Of a stretch of 27,866 nt of DNA, positions 1 to 8,876 are shown one piece after another. The stretch is from Gracilaria caudata. Lineage: Eukaryota; Rhodophyta; Florideophyceae; Gracilariales; Gracilariaceae. The position numbers were made by a program, and so were the translations under genes. The stretch lies in assembly GCA_030374735.1 (NCBI GenBank), contig JASCIV010000266.1:1-27866 (forward strand), written 5' to 3'. The stretch's first letter is position 1. The number at the start of each line of letters is the position of its first letter. Under the pieces are notes generated by a model. The model saw only the letters and a program-made list of their open reading frames with translations, ran no database searches and was not told where the DNA came from.

Positions 1-571
1 GGTCTTGGAGAGATAGAGGCCGCTGGAAAACTCGGAACGGAAGCTCGTTTGAAAATTGCAGATTATATGCCGAACAGTTACAACACGCGCGCACCTTGTT
101 GGCGCGTCGAAGAGGACGACGGCTTGTCCCGTCGGAACTGCAAACGTAAGCAGAAGGGCGCGCCATCGCTGCCGTGGTGGCGGCGACGTGACTCCACGGT
201 GGTACCGTCAACCGTGCGCGCCTCCTGCCACCCAAAATTCACATGCAACTGCGGGACGAGCGCAAATTGCAGATGGCGCCGCCACGTGGGCCTGTAAACC
301 GCCCGGAGGTGCCAGGCACAGGGACGGGGGCGCTGTTCGCGATTTCTTATGGTGATGTTAACTACCTTACCGGACATGCATCAGTACGCGCAATTTATAA
401 GCGAACGCACTGCCACCTCGCGTCTTCGCAGCTTCCGTGCAAACTTTATTTCACGCAGAAGTCGCCCCGCGTTCTGCCCCATTCTCCTCCTGCACCCCTC
501 TCGCTCTCCACTGAAGTCGGGCCCATCACCCGCTCTGCTGCGCGACTTCCTTCCTCCTCCCGCTCTACGCC
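1..571. other. GC-rich left-edge spacer and SDR 5' leader
   Basis: No gene is confidently seen here. A plus-strand frame is open from base 1 to the stop at 295-297. Its first 28 or so codons look protein-like, and the rest turns into Arg/Trp/Cys-rich sequence typical of chance translation of GC-rich DNA. It could be the 3' tail of a gene lying to the left, but I cannot support that. From about 466 to 571 the plus strand is strongly pyrimidine-rich (C/T runs). This is the same leader composition seen before other starts in the window, so it probably holds the transcription start and 5' UTR of the SDR gene. Confidence 0.4.
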
Positions 572-1621
572 ATGCCTAGCAACGCTCACACCTACTTCGC
601 GCCGACCGTCGTACCAACACCGCAGTCCCCCTCATCACCTATAATGACCCACTCAAGCACGTTACACTCAACGACCAAGGCCGTCCCTACTGCTCCCTCT
701 CCGTCTTTGGAGCTGCCCTCGCGATCATCCTCATCGCAGCCTCGAAGTCAGATACTCAATGTCGTTGTCACGGGTGGCTCCACCGGCATTGGCGAGGCTA
801 TTGTGCGCGTGTTTGCTGAGGCTGGTCATAATGTGCTGTTCACTTATCTCACTCGCCGGAATGACGCGGAGCGGTTGCAGTCGCTGTGGCCGCATGTCAC
901 AGCGACGCCGCTCGACCAGGCGGACGTGGCTGGCGTGGCATCATTTGCGCGCACCGTCTCCAAGTGGGCTGGATCAGCTGGCGTGCACGTACTGGTTAAC
1001 AACGCGGCGCTCGGTTCTGCTACTGTGAGTCGCTATGTACAGCAACATATCGGCTCCAACGATTTTGCAAAGCTGACTTCAGAGCAGCTGCCGGACTCTG
1101 CTGTGAAAATGGTCAAGCGCGCACAGAACGATTTCGCTCTGATGCGAGTGAACGCGCTAGGACCTTTGTGGGTGACTGATGCTCTTTCAGACGCGCTTAG
1201 CAGAGCTGCCAGTGCGGCGAAGCGAGCCACGGTGATATTCATTGGCTCCGTGGGAGGCGGAAGCAGCGCCGTGTTCCCAGAATACTGCGCCGCCGATTTG
1301 ATGAGTAAGGCTGCGATTACGTATCTTTCAAAGCATCTGGCAGCACAGCACGTTATGGATAATATCGACGTGATGTGCATCTCGCCGGGAGCCACGGAGA
1401 CGGAGATGTTCAGACAAAGCACACTAGCCAACGTGCCTAACGTGGATGCCTTCGTTGGTAGTATGCCGAAGCGACGACTCATCCAGCCTGGTGAGGTAGC
1501 AAGGAGCGTGTACTGGTTGGCTGCTGAGAGTCCACCCGGGATTTTCCACGGCTCGGTGCTGGACGCTTCGATGGGATTGGCTGTCCGGCCTGGGCTGCAG
1601 ACGGAAAATCAGTCGCGCTAA
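572..1621 (+). CDS. Short-chain dehydrogenase/reductase-like protein with atypical active site
   Basis: 349 aa, in one uninterrupted frame from the first ATG after a pyrimidine-rich leader. Residues 1-60 are Ser/Pro/Thr-rich and lack acidic residues until Glu47, so they may be an organelle-targeting or disordered extension; Met25 is an alternative start. The Rossmann domain follows. TGGSTGIG (67-74) is the NAD(P)-binding glycine motif, NNAA (143-146) is the NNAG-type motif, and Asn194 and Ser226 sit where the catalytic Asn and Ser are expected. SPGATET (271-277) matches the PG motif after beta-6. The usual YxxxK pair is not present: Tyr238 is followed by Asp at +4, and the nearest SK is Lys246, which has Asp242 four residues before it. 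The fold and cofactor binding are well supported. Oxidoreductase activity and substrate are not. There is no operon-like context; the neighbouring AGC kinase converges on it. Confidence 0.85.
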   Translation: MPSNAHTYFAPTVVPTPQSPSSPIMTHSSTLHSTTKAVPTAPSPSLELPSRSSSSQPRSQILNVVVTGGSTGIGEAIVRVFAEAGHNVLFTYLTRRNDAERLQSLWPHVTATPLDQADVAGVASFARTVSKWAGSAGVHVLVNNAALGSATVSRYVQQHIGSNDFAKLTSEQLPDSAVKMVKRAQNDFALMRVNALGPLWVTDALSDALSRAASAAKRATVIFIGSVGGGSSAVFPEYCAADLMSKAAITYLSKHLAAQHVMDNIDVMCISPGATETEMFRQSTLANVPNVDAFVGSMPKRRLIQPGEVARSVYWLAAESPPGIFHGSVLDASMGLAVRPGLQTENQSR

Positions 1622-2745
1622 CTCTTTCTTGTGTGTCTTTTGTAAGATGTTAGAGGTGTGTAGTCGGGTTCATCTAAAAAGCAATCCTTAACTTTTTTCT
1701 TGGTTCGAGAGCCGCACTGGCGGAAGGGCGCATGAGGGTGCGCAAGTTTTTCAGGCTTGGGGAAAAATCGCGAGAACGCACCTCAAGAGCCAACAGTTTT
1801 CGATAACGTTGGAATGGTGAGCATAATGCAATCGATTTATGACACCGAGACTTCACGCACGTGATCATGATGATGACTGCCTTCGGGCTACGAAGGTAGC
1901 GTGTTACCCGTCGTACCGTCATATCGTAGATATCTAAACTGCATGTTGCGCCACCAAAATGATGCCCACCAAAATACACGTGGGCATGAGCATCATTTTA
2001 AGGCCCCCGAAAGGGCCTAACCAAAGCCTTGAAGGCTTTCTGGTATCCTAAAAGAGGCCCTCTCTTCTTGACTTTCCTGTCTATTATCGTCAGGCTCGCC
2101 AGAGAGGACTATAAAAGGAATACCGACGGACGCAGAGTCTGCCTGTCGCTGCAACCCCCAATGTACATCACAGGTCATAGCCTCTTCTATAAGGCACTCA
2201 TGGCCTGCGAATATACATTATCCGTACAGGGGAGCAAATCTCAGTTAAGGGAAATGTGCCAAGCCGTAAAACCTGCGCTGTAGCGACTTTAGTTCGTCCG
2301 GAATCGAACATGTTGTGAAATGCTGCCGATGTCTGACGCCCCAGGCTACGGCGGGCATGTCTGCAACCAATGTGGCGATGCAAGCTCCGGTGTAGAGATA
2401 TTGTAGACGGATAAAGGATTAGAACCCCACCGCTTTCGCGGAAACCCCCCAAAACGCGTAGAGTACTCACGTATAGCTATAGTAGTTTAAATCTTCACAA
2501 AACGTACAAACACATCAAGCCTGCTCATAAACAACGAGGCAATCTTGCGCGATTACCCCAGCTATTATTATACCGAAACATCAGCTGCATCTTTCATGGA
2601 CTTATCACAAGTCATGTATACTTCGTATACCCACTGGGGGACGGATTATTCCTACCGCACAGAAGCAGCGTCCATCAGACCCCACATGTCGCTCACCACG
2701 AACTTTTGTTCGCATACAGTTCACAAAAATGAAACGCTTACTCAG
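1622..2745. other. Convergent intergenic spacer with hairpins, no supported gene
   Basis: This spacer separates the 3' ends of the convergent SDR and AGC-kinase genes. It holds the hairpin cluster at 1956-2039. There is also a TATAAAA string at 2110-2116, about 50 bases before an ATG at 2161 that opens a 40-codon frame ending at 2283. That small frame has no recognisable motif and I do not call it a gene. The remainder shows scattered stops in all frames and no RNA gene that I recognise. Confidence 0.5.
1956..2039. repeat. Cluster of three adjacent hairpins
   Basis: Three inverted repeats lie back to back. At 1956-1999 the arm AAAATGATGCCCAC pairs with a right arm that carries a short bulge. 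At 2001-2018 AGGCCC pairs with GGGCCT across a 6-base loop. At 2023-2039 AAAGCCTT and AAGGCTTT form a near-perfect palindrome around a single G. Such clustering is common in remnants of non-autonomous transposable elements or in transcript 3' ends. Which applies here cannot be told from the sequence. Confidence 0.5.
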
Positions 2746-3966
2746 TCACTGTTGAGCACTTGTTATCTCCCGCCCAAAGTCGTCGATAGTGCCTGTCCAC
2801 GTCTTACTTCGCTGCTTCTTGTTTCTGCCTGAGAAATCAAGCCCAATGCTCACACGATTTGAGGTCGGGAACTTGTTCACCTGAATAGGTTTATACTCGC
2901 CCTCATCAAGCGTGCCGCCTTCCGACTTGTGTTTTCTCATGATCTTGTCGGCCAAGCTCTTATGAGCCTGCTTGATTTCCTGCGCTGTGCTCGGCTCAGT
3001 TGAACGTAGAAGCCCTGGGCTCAACGGAGGAGTAAGTTTGAAGCTTTCGACGCCGTTCCAGTCGATACCAGCAAAGTACGGATGCTGTTGTACGTCCTGC
3101 GCATCGGCGCCGGCGTGACCAAGCCTCTTGGCTGGATTCTTCTCCAGCAAACGTTTGATGAAGTCTTTACACGTTTCTGAAACGTCAGCTAATCGGTCGT
3201 CGTTCTCCAGATCCAATTCATCTTCGGCAATTTTTCTTGTCAATTCTTCACGGGAGTCGCTCGAAAATGGAGGACGGCCCGCCATTAACACGTACGCCAG
3301 AACACCAAGTGCCCACCAGTCGACGACGCGACCATGGCCTTCGCCTTTTATCATTTCCGGCGCTTGGTAGATGGCGGTTCCGGATATATCGAAGATTGCT
3401 TTCTCACTGGCATCTCCAGATTGGAACTTGCCCGCTAGACCAAAGTCAGTGAGACGCACGTGGCCGTTGTCGTCGATGAGGATGTTCTCAAGTTTGAGAT
3501 CTCTGAAGACAAAATCGTGACTGTGCAGTTCTGCGATGGCTACGGTAATCTCGGCGAGGTAGAAGCGGGCTTGTTCCTCCGTGAGGCACCCATGCGCTCT
3601 AAGCAGATCGTACATATCACCACCGCTAACGTATTCTAGAACGAGGACGACGGCATGCGGCGTCTGAAAGCCGGAGTGACATTCGACCACGAACGGATGA
3701 GGCCCTGCCTCTCGCAGCACCTGGCGCTCGGTGACGATGTTATCCATCTGGCCCTCGTAGACAAGCTGGGACTTGTTCATGACCTTGACGGCAAATAGCT
3801 GCTTTGTGCTACGCTCTCGGACGAGCACAACTGTACCAAAGGTGCCTTCGCCGAGCAGACGAATGGGTTCGCATGATGGCAGGAGATTGGAGGTGGTGAC
3901 CTTCCAGCGGGTGGGGTGATTCGAAGTCTCGCGGGGTTCGGAAGACTTGGAGAGACAGGAGCCCAT
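2746..3966 (-). CDS. AGC-family Ser/Thr protein kinase, predicted N-myristoylated
   Basis: 406 aa from the ATG at 3966. I chose this start because the protein then begins MGSCLSKS, a strong N-myristoylation signal (Gly2, Ser6, Lys7) with Cys4 placed for palmitoylation. The frame stays open upstream with ATGs at 4179, 4212 and 4239, but that extension runs into promoter-like DNA. Kinase motifs are complete: GEGTFG (39-44), Lys61, Glu80, FRDLKLEN (154-161), DFG (174-176), APE (202-204) and DWWALG (216-221). HPYF followed by IDW (295-303) and KLTPPLSP (310-317) mark an AGC C-terminal tail of PKA/PKG type. It should phosphorylate Ser/Thr proteins at the plasma membrane. Two oddities stand out. 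The activation-loop position of PKA Thr197 is Asp193 (FDISGT). No FxxF(S/T)Y hydrophobic motif is visible in the 100-residue tail. Divergent neighbour: UTP13. Confidence 0.92.
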   Translation of the reverse strand: MGSCLSKSSEPRETSNHPTRWKVTTSNLLPSCEPIRLLGEGTFGTVVLVRERSTKQLFAVKVMNKSQLVYEGQMDNIVTERQVLREAGPHPFVVECHSGFQTPHAVVLVLEYVSGGDMYDLLRAHGCLTEEQARFYLAEITVAIAELHSHDFVFRDLKLENILIDDNGHVRLTDFGLAGKFQSGDASEKAIFDISGTAIYQAPEMIKGEGHGRVVDWWALGVLAYVLMAGRPPFSSDSREELTRKIAEDELDLENDDRLADVSETCKDFIKRLLEKNPAKRLGHAGADAQDVQQHPYFAGIDWNGVESFKLTPPLSPGLLRSTEPSTAQEIKQAHKSLADKIMRKHKSEGGTLDEGEYKPIQVNKFPTSNRVSIGLDFSGRNKKQRSKTWTGTIDDFGREITSAQQ

Positions 3967-4185
3967 TTGAGCGACGCGGATGGGCTTTGTACGGCGGATG
4001 AAGGGAAGCAAAGACGCGGGTGAACGCTGGCCAGCGGAGGCAAGGCAAATGGCTTCACGGGGAAGACAAGCGACGAATGACAAAAAGGGCACTGCAGATG
4101 TGATTTGTGTAGAGCGAGCGAGCAGCGAGATTTGTGCCGAAAGACACGAGAGCCCGAAGCACAGCGCGGCGTGCGCCATAGAGCT

Positions 4186-4280
4186 GCTGATTGGCGCAAC
4201 GCAGTCACACATGGACGGTGCGTATTCGGTGCATCCCATTGGATGGTTGCTGCAAGGGCCGGCCTCAAGACACCAATGGA
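4186..4280. promoter_or_regulatory. CCAAT-box cluster in the AGC kinase / UTP13 divergent promoter
   Basis: Three CCAAT/ATTGG pentamers lie within 88 bases: ATTGG at 4190-4194, ATTGG at 4238-4242 and CCAAT at 4273-4277. They sit near the middle of the 683-bp interval between the divergent starts at 3966 and 4650. CCAAT boxes bind the NF-Y trimer in eukaryotes and often serve bidirectional promoters. That they act here is inference from position and spacing. Confidence 0.4.
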
Positions 4281-4559
4281 CGGACAACAAGTGGAGCGGG
4301 TGGTGGCGGGACGATTAGTCACGCAAGCTCTGCTGCCAGCGGCGTGTGGCTTGCGGACGGCGCGTCGTGACTGTGTTCCAAGTTGAACAGAGGTTGCTGC
4401 CTTCGGCTCCTGACAACAGTGGTCTGTCGTCGAGTGTGCGTCCTGGTCAGGCGTCGGCTGGCAACGAGCGACGCAATGCCAGCGTGTGCACACGGAGCGC
4501 GACGCCACATGAACCACGTGGCTTCTCGTTACAGTCCGGCACGTGCGCGGCTCGCGGCG

Positions 4560-4589
4560 CCCCGCCGACGCCCCGCCGACGCCCCGCCA
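4560..4589. repeat. Tandem 11-bp GC-rich repeat
   Basis: The unit CCCGCCGACGC occurs twice in full and once in part, immediately before the chosen UTP13 start. If translation began further upstream (in-frame ATGs at 4476 and 4509), the repeat would encode an Ala/Pro/Arg-rich stretch. Its low complexity argues that this is leader rather than conserved coding sequence. Confidence 0.7.
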
Positions 4590-4649
4590 AATGATGTGCT
4601 CCCTGTTGTCGAGCTGAACCCATGCCGGCACCTCCGTCTACCCGCCGAC

Positions 4650-7217
4650 ATGCCGCCGCGCCGATTGCGCTTCGCGCCAACGTCTTCCGTGCGCCCGATA
4701 TTCTCGCAGCTGCGACCGGCCGCCAGTGAGCACGTCTCCGCGCTCTTGCTCGCCACCGATGAGAAGCTTTCGTTGTTCCCGCCTACTCCCACCTTCATCG
4801 CCCCACCTCCCACCCCGAACGATCCAATATGCGCCACGGCCCTGACTCCGGACGCTGCCTTCGCTGTCGTCGCCCACTCCTCTGGTCAAGTTTCATTTCA
4901 TTCGATTCTCGAGCAGCGTCCGTCTTCCACAATCACCCCATTCCGAGATGAACGCGTCGTTTCGTTCATCGCAGTTGATCCTTCCGCGCACTATGTTGCG
5001 CTTGCTTCTTCAGACGGCCTTTTGCATGTTTATGCCGTCGGAAACCGATCATTGACTCATGTCCTCAACGTATCTTCCATCATAACTACCGTCGTTTTCG
5101 CTCCCGATTCTCGCAATTTGCATGTTGGCGCGGAGGACGGTACCGTGTCTGTATTCGACCTCAACACCAAATCACGTAAGCCAGCCTCTGTGTTGTCTCC
5201 GCATGTTGCACGAGTTAATTCCATAGCCTTTACGGATAATCGGTTGCTTTCCGTGTCGCAAGATAATACATTGGCCATATCCGATATCACGCGCCATAAT
5301 GCGGAGCCAATCTTACTGCGCGTCGATGATTCCCTCGTCGATGTTATTTCCTTGGACAACTATGCGTTAACAGTAGGCGAGAGGGGCTTCATACGCGTTT
5401 GGAACACTACCACCGCCCAAGAGCTTCGTAACAGTGCGCTACAGCTTCCTTTCATAACCCAACAAGATGAAGACCCCATAAAAGTTACGTCAATGCGATT
5501 AATGGCTAAGAGAAAGATTGCTATTTCATTGTCAGACCATACCCTACTTTTTGTACTTGCTGATAACGTGAATCGATTGACCATTGCAAGCGAACTTGTT
5601 TGTGGAAATCTTGAGGAGGTTTATGACATGCGCCCGTTGGATCAGTCCACGCTCGCCGTCGCTTCAAACTCAAGCGCTGTGCACATTCTCAAATACGAAG
5701 ACGGGCAATGGCGCTGCGAAGCTCGACTTCAGCAGCATACTGGTATCGTTCTAGCTCTGGACGTCTTGACAGGCCAAAAAGCACTACAGCAAGATGCAGC
5801 AGACGCATATCTGGCTACGACCGCTCGTGATAGAGACATTCGAGTGTGGCGGCGGGTTAGCAGCAGATGGCGTTGCTTTGCTCTCGGAGAAGGGCATACG
5901 GATGCTGTTGGAGCTGTAGCACTTTCTCCGCGCGTAACACATGGTCAGTTTTTTGTGGTCAGCGGTGCATCCGATCGCACCATAAAGCTCTGGGGTCTGG
6001 ACGCCGCGAAGCGTGATGCAGACAGAGCTCGGGAAGCAGAGGATCAACTTGCTTTTGAGGCCCGCTGTGATGCAACATCTCTGTCGGCAAAATGGACCGT
6101 TTTGGCGCACGAGAAGGATATCAATGCAGTCGCTGTTTCACCTGATGGTCGTATCATTGCCTCAGGATCACAAGATCGTTCAGTCAAGCTGTGGGATGCA
6201 TCGAACGGCAGCCTCAACATGAAGTGTGTTGGCCATCGACGAGGTGTATGGGCAGTTCAGTTTTCATCGGTAGACAGAATACTTGCCAGTTGTAGTGGTG
6301 ATGCGAGTGTGCGGTTATGGAATGTTGCCGATGGTAGTTGTTTAAGAAATCTACAGGGTCATCTATCCGGTGTACTCAAAGCCAATTTTATCAGTTCTGG
6401 CACACAGCTTGCCTCAGTTGGAGCAGATGGATTGTTGAAAATATGGAATGTCAGGAATGATGAGTGCAGCGCTACACTTGACGGTCATGAAGATCGGGTA
6501 TGGGCTCTCATAAACATAGACGATGGAGAGAAATTAATCACAGGTGGTGCAGACGGCCTGATCCAAGTTTGGGGAGATGTTACAAAGGAGACTGTAGATG
6601 CCGAAATGAAGAAGAAAGGAGAGGAAGAATTAGTGAAACAAAATGTTCTGAACGCAGCTCGTGCGCGGCGCTGGGAAGTAGCGGCAAAAGGTGCCTTGCA
6701 GTTGGGGATGTCGCAGAAGCTTAAATCAGTATTCTCTGAGCTTGTTACCACTGTTGATGATCCGGACAAAGAGCTGATAAAGGTTGTAAAAGGGCTTGTA
6801 GGGGAGGAGGGGGAATCTCAGTGGAGCCTGATAAGAAAGCTACTTCTCTGTTGCCGAGACTGGAATGCAAGTGGAGGTTCCAAAAGTGCTGCTGTAGCAG
6901 CTTATGTGATGAAGGCAGTGTTCAGCTGCTGGGCATGTAATGCTTTGTGCGACGCTTTCGGTAGTGAGGGAAGGGCTCTTATGGAAGCGCTTGCCGCACA
7001 TGTTGAACGGCATGAAGAACGAATTAGCAAGGCAAGGACAAAGCTGGGATTACTGGAGTTCACGTTGAACTGCATGAGGGGTTTACCTGAGTCGCAGACA
7101 CAAGACGTGGTGAGACGGAAGATCGCTGATAAGGAGAAGAGCGATGAAATGACTTCCGTGGTGCCTACCTCCAAGCGAAAGCGGAAAGCAAGGGATGCTT
7201 TTCCTGTGGAGTATTAA
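4650..7217 (+). CDS. UTP13: UTP13/TBL3-type U3 snoRNP WD40 protein (SSU processome)
   Basis: 855 aa from the ATG at 4650. Yeast Utp13 and human TBL3 are just over 800 aa, so this start fits best; in-frame ATGs at 4476 and 4509 would add low-complexity sequence. Two WD40 propellers run from about residue 25 to 645. Diagnostic repeats with family-specific wording are AHEKDINAVAVSPDG, GHRRGVWAVQFSS, GHLSGVLKANF, GADGLLKIWN and GHEDRVWAL. A C-terminal Utp13 domain (about 645-812) includes the conserved CRDWN. A basic tail, KRKRKAR (842-848), looks like a nuclear/nucleolar signal. The family is part of the UTP-B subcomplex, which binds the 5' ETS of pre-rRNA with U3 snoRNP in the nucleolus. There are no frameshifts. 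The gene is divergent from the AGC kinase; growth-linked regulation through the shared promoter is a reasonable inference. Confidence 0.95.
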   Translation: MPPRRLRFAPTSSVRPIFSQLRPAASEHVSALLLATDEKLSLFPPTPTFIAPPPTPNDPICATALTPDAAFAVVAHSSGQVSFHSILEQRPSSTITPFRDERVVSFIAVDPSAHYVALASSDGLLHVYAVGNRSLTHVLNVSSIITTVVFAPDSRNLHVGAEDGTVSVFDLNTKSRKPASVLSPHVARVNSIAFTDNRLLSVSQDNTLAISDITRHNAEPILLRVDDSLVDVISLDNYALTVGERGFIRVWNTTTAQELRNSALQLPFITQQDEDPIKVTSMRLMAKRKIAISLSDHTLLFVLADNVNRLTIASELVCGNLEEVYDMRPLDQSTLAVASNSSAVHILKYEDGQWRCEARLQQHTGIVLALDVLTGQKALQQDAADAYLATTARDRDIRVWRRVSSRWRCFALGEGHTDAVGAVALSPRVTHGQFFVVSGASDRTIKLWGLDAAKRDADRAREAEDQLAFEARCDATSLSAKWTVLAHEKDINAVAVSPDGRIIASGSQDRSVKLWDASNGSLNMKCVGHRRGVWAVQFSSVDRILASCSGDASVRLWNVADGSCLRNLQGHLSGVLKANFISSGTQLASVGADGLLKIWNVRNDECSATLDGHEDRVWALINIDDGEKLITGGADGLIQVWGDVTKETVDAEMKKKGEEELVKQNVLNAARARRWEVAAKGALQLGMSQKLKSVFSELVTTVDDPDKELIKVVKGLVGEEGESQWSLIRKLLLCCRDWNASGGSKSAAVAAYVMKAVFSCWACNALCDAFGSEGRALMEALAAHVERHEERISKARTKLGLLEFTLNCMRGLPESQTQDVVRRKIADKEKSDEMTSVVPTSKRKRKARDAFPVEY

Positions 7218-8087
7218 ATGAAACGGGGTTTTCATTCATATGTAGATAAACCGGAGCAACAATAACGTGTACGACAACGAGCAAAGTAAGTTTTCGCTGT
7301 GCATATATCTACAGCGACGTAATAGTGCTCGATAAGCAACGCAAAGAAAGAGATAGATTGCCCATTAGCCTTGTAGGCTTCATTCGGCGACTCAGATCTC
7401 CAAGCTTTTGGGGCAGGCGAGATAATCCCTGTACAAGGGTATCACGCAAAACTGAAGCATTCCAGAGAAGGCTTCTCCAGTCGCGTTTTGATTTCGGCTC
7501 TTGTTTTGAAGAAGAAGAACCTTCTGTCGAACACAGGTTGTCGTCGTAACCTTGGCGACTTCAATTGAGTTGGAACCATTCAAAAATCGAGAGAGGTATA
7601 CTTCGACCCCGAACCTTTGTCTTTTCTCTCTTATTTTGCAGACTGCATGTGAAAGACGAAGTTTGCAGTGAAGCAATGTTTGTTCGCACTTTGTGGTTCG
7701 GAGGCAACAATAGCACAACTTAATGAAAAGGCTTACCGCTGAGCCAACTTGAGAGAACGCAGGAACATGTTCAGCAGTTGTTCGCACCCAATCATTCCCA
7801 AACTGCCTAGATGTTCTCCCTTCAGGGCGCACCATTACATTCGCTCCTTACATATATAAAATGATTTTACACTCTCTAGTGTCAAGCTGGTGCCTATTGA
7901 AGACATCAGCATCCAAATCTTTGAATTCGAGTTGGAGATTGCTGCGCACTTTTTTATATATGGTTCTCGTTGTTAACTGGTCACGCGACGTTAAAGGCCT
8001 GAAAGGGTGCTGGCCTTCTTAGTGAGAGAGCGTTTCTTTCAGCAACGCTCTGCACATAGTTCTAATTAAGCTAATGTGCCTATAAAT

Positions 8088-8103
8088 GAGAGAGAGAGAG
8101 AGA
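8088..8103. repeat. (GA)8 microsatellite
   Basis: Eight uninterrupted GA dinucleotides in the gene-poor spacer. It is a simple repeat with no coding context and is useful only as a polymorphic marker. Confidence 0.9.
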
Positions 8104-8850
8104 CGCTAAAAGGACAAGGAATCCATAAGAAAGATTTGTAATGAATCCAATGACATGACACCTTTCGTATCTAAGATACAAGCGAGGGTACTGAACTCAA
8201 TCTTTTCCTCCAAAGCAGGTTTCTCAATAGCACATACAACTGCTTGATCCATTTCACCCTCCTCCAACCTGCTTCGACGCTGAGGTAGTGGAAGGTCGTC
8301 GAAAATAATGCCGCAGCAGTCAAACCGTAGCCGTCTACAAGAATCTAAACACCAGTTCTGTCTTACGAGTGATGTCTGATCGATGTGTTCTGAATTAACG
8401 ATTAATCAAATCTAAAAAAGGAACGCTACAATGCTTGTCTGGGGCTGAAAACACATCTTCTGGCACCGTTGACGAAGTTGAGGAGCAATATGGAATCCAA
8501 TTTCATACGAGATATCATGTAAGCTGTCTGTGTTCCACTGCCATACGTTTTGCGCCAATCGTTGAGTTTCGCGAGGTTAACAACTCTAGTTTCAGATTGT
8601 ATGACGAGATCGTAGCTCAGAGATAAGCAGTTGTATGGAACCCAAACATCAAGATCACGAGCCCGAAACAAACAAACTGGGTTTTTTTACGATAGATGGT
8701 AGAAATGTCAACCATACTCACAGAGGAGCTCAGGCTATGTTACAGGAGCAGAATTCCTCACGGATGGTGCACAAAGAACACAGATGCTTCTGCCCGGAAA
8801 GAGAAGGTCAAGACTATTATGTATACAGTTACAGCGGCGGCACGAAGTGA

Positions 8851-8876
8851 AGAGCCGCTGACCGCGGCTCTTTTTC
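8851..8876 (+). other. GC-rich hairpin followed by T-run (terminator-like)
   Basis: AGAGCCGC pairs perfectly with GCGGCTCT across the loop TGACC and is followed directly by TTTTT. In bacteria this would be an intrinsic terminator. In a nucleus a T-run of four or more ends RNA polymerase III transcripts, so this could be the 3' end of a small RNA. I see no recognisable Pol III RNA upstream, and chance is possible. Confidence 0.35.

Noticed and set aside
243..644. 133-codon plus-strand frame overlapping the SDR start
   Set aside because: Overlaps a well-supported gene in another frame and is Pro/Ser/Arg low complexity from C/T-rich leader DNA.
3967..4290. 108-residue N-terminal extension of the AGC kinase
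   Set aside because: It would bury the MGSCLSKS myristoylation start and runs through the CCAAT cluster; its sequence shows no domain.
7392..7835. 147-codon minus-strand ATG frame after UTP13
   Set aside because: No domain, odd composition and the same DNA carries open stretches on the plus strand; a chance frame is the simpler reading.
8041..8103. Possible CRISPR-like or satellite array
   Set aside because: Only a simple (GA)8 run; no spaced repeats.
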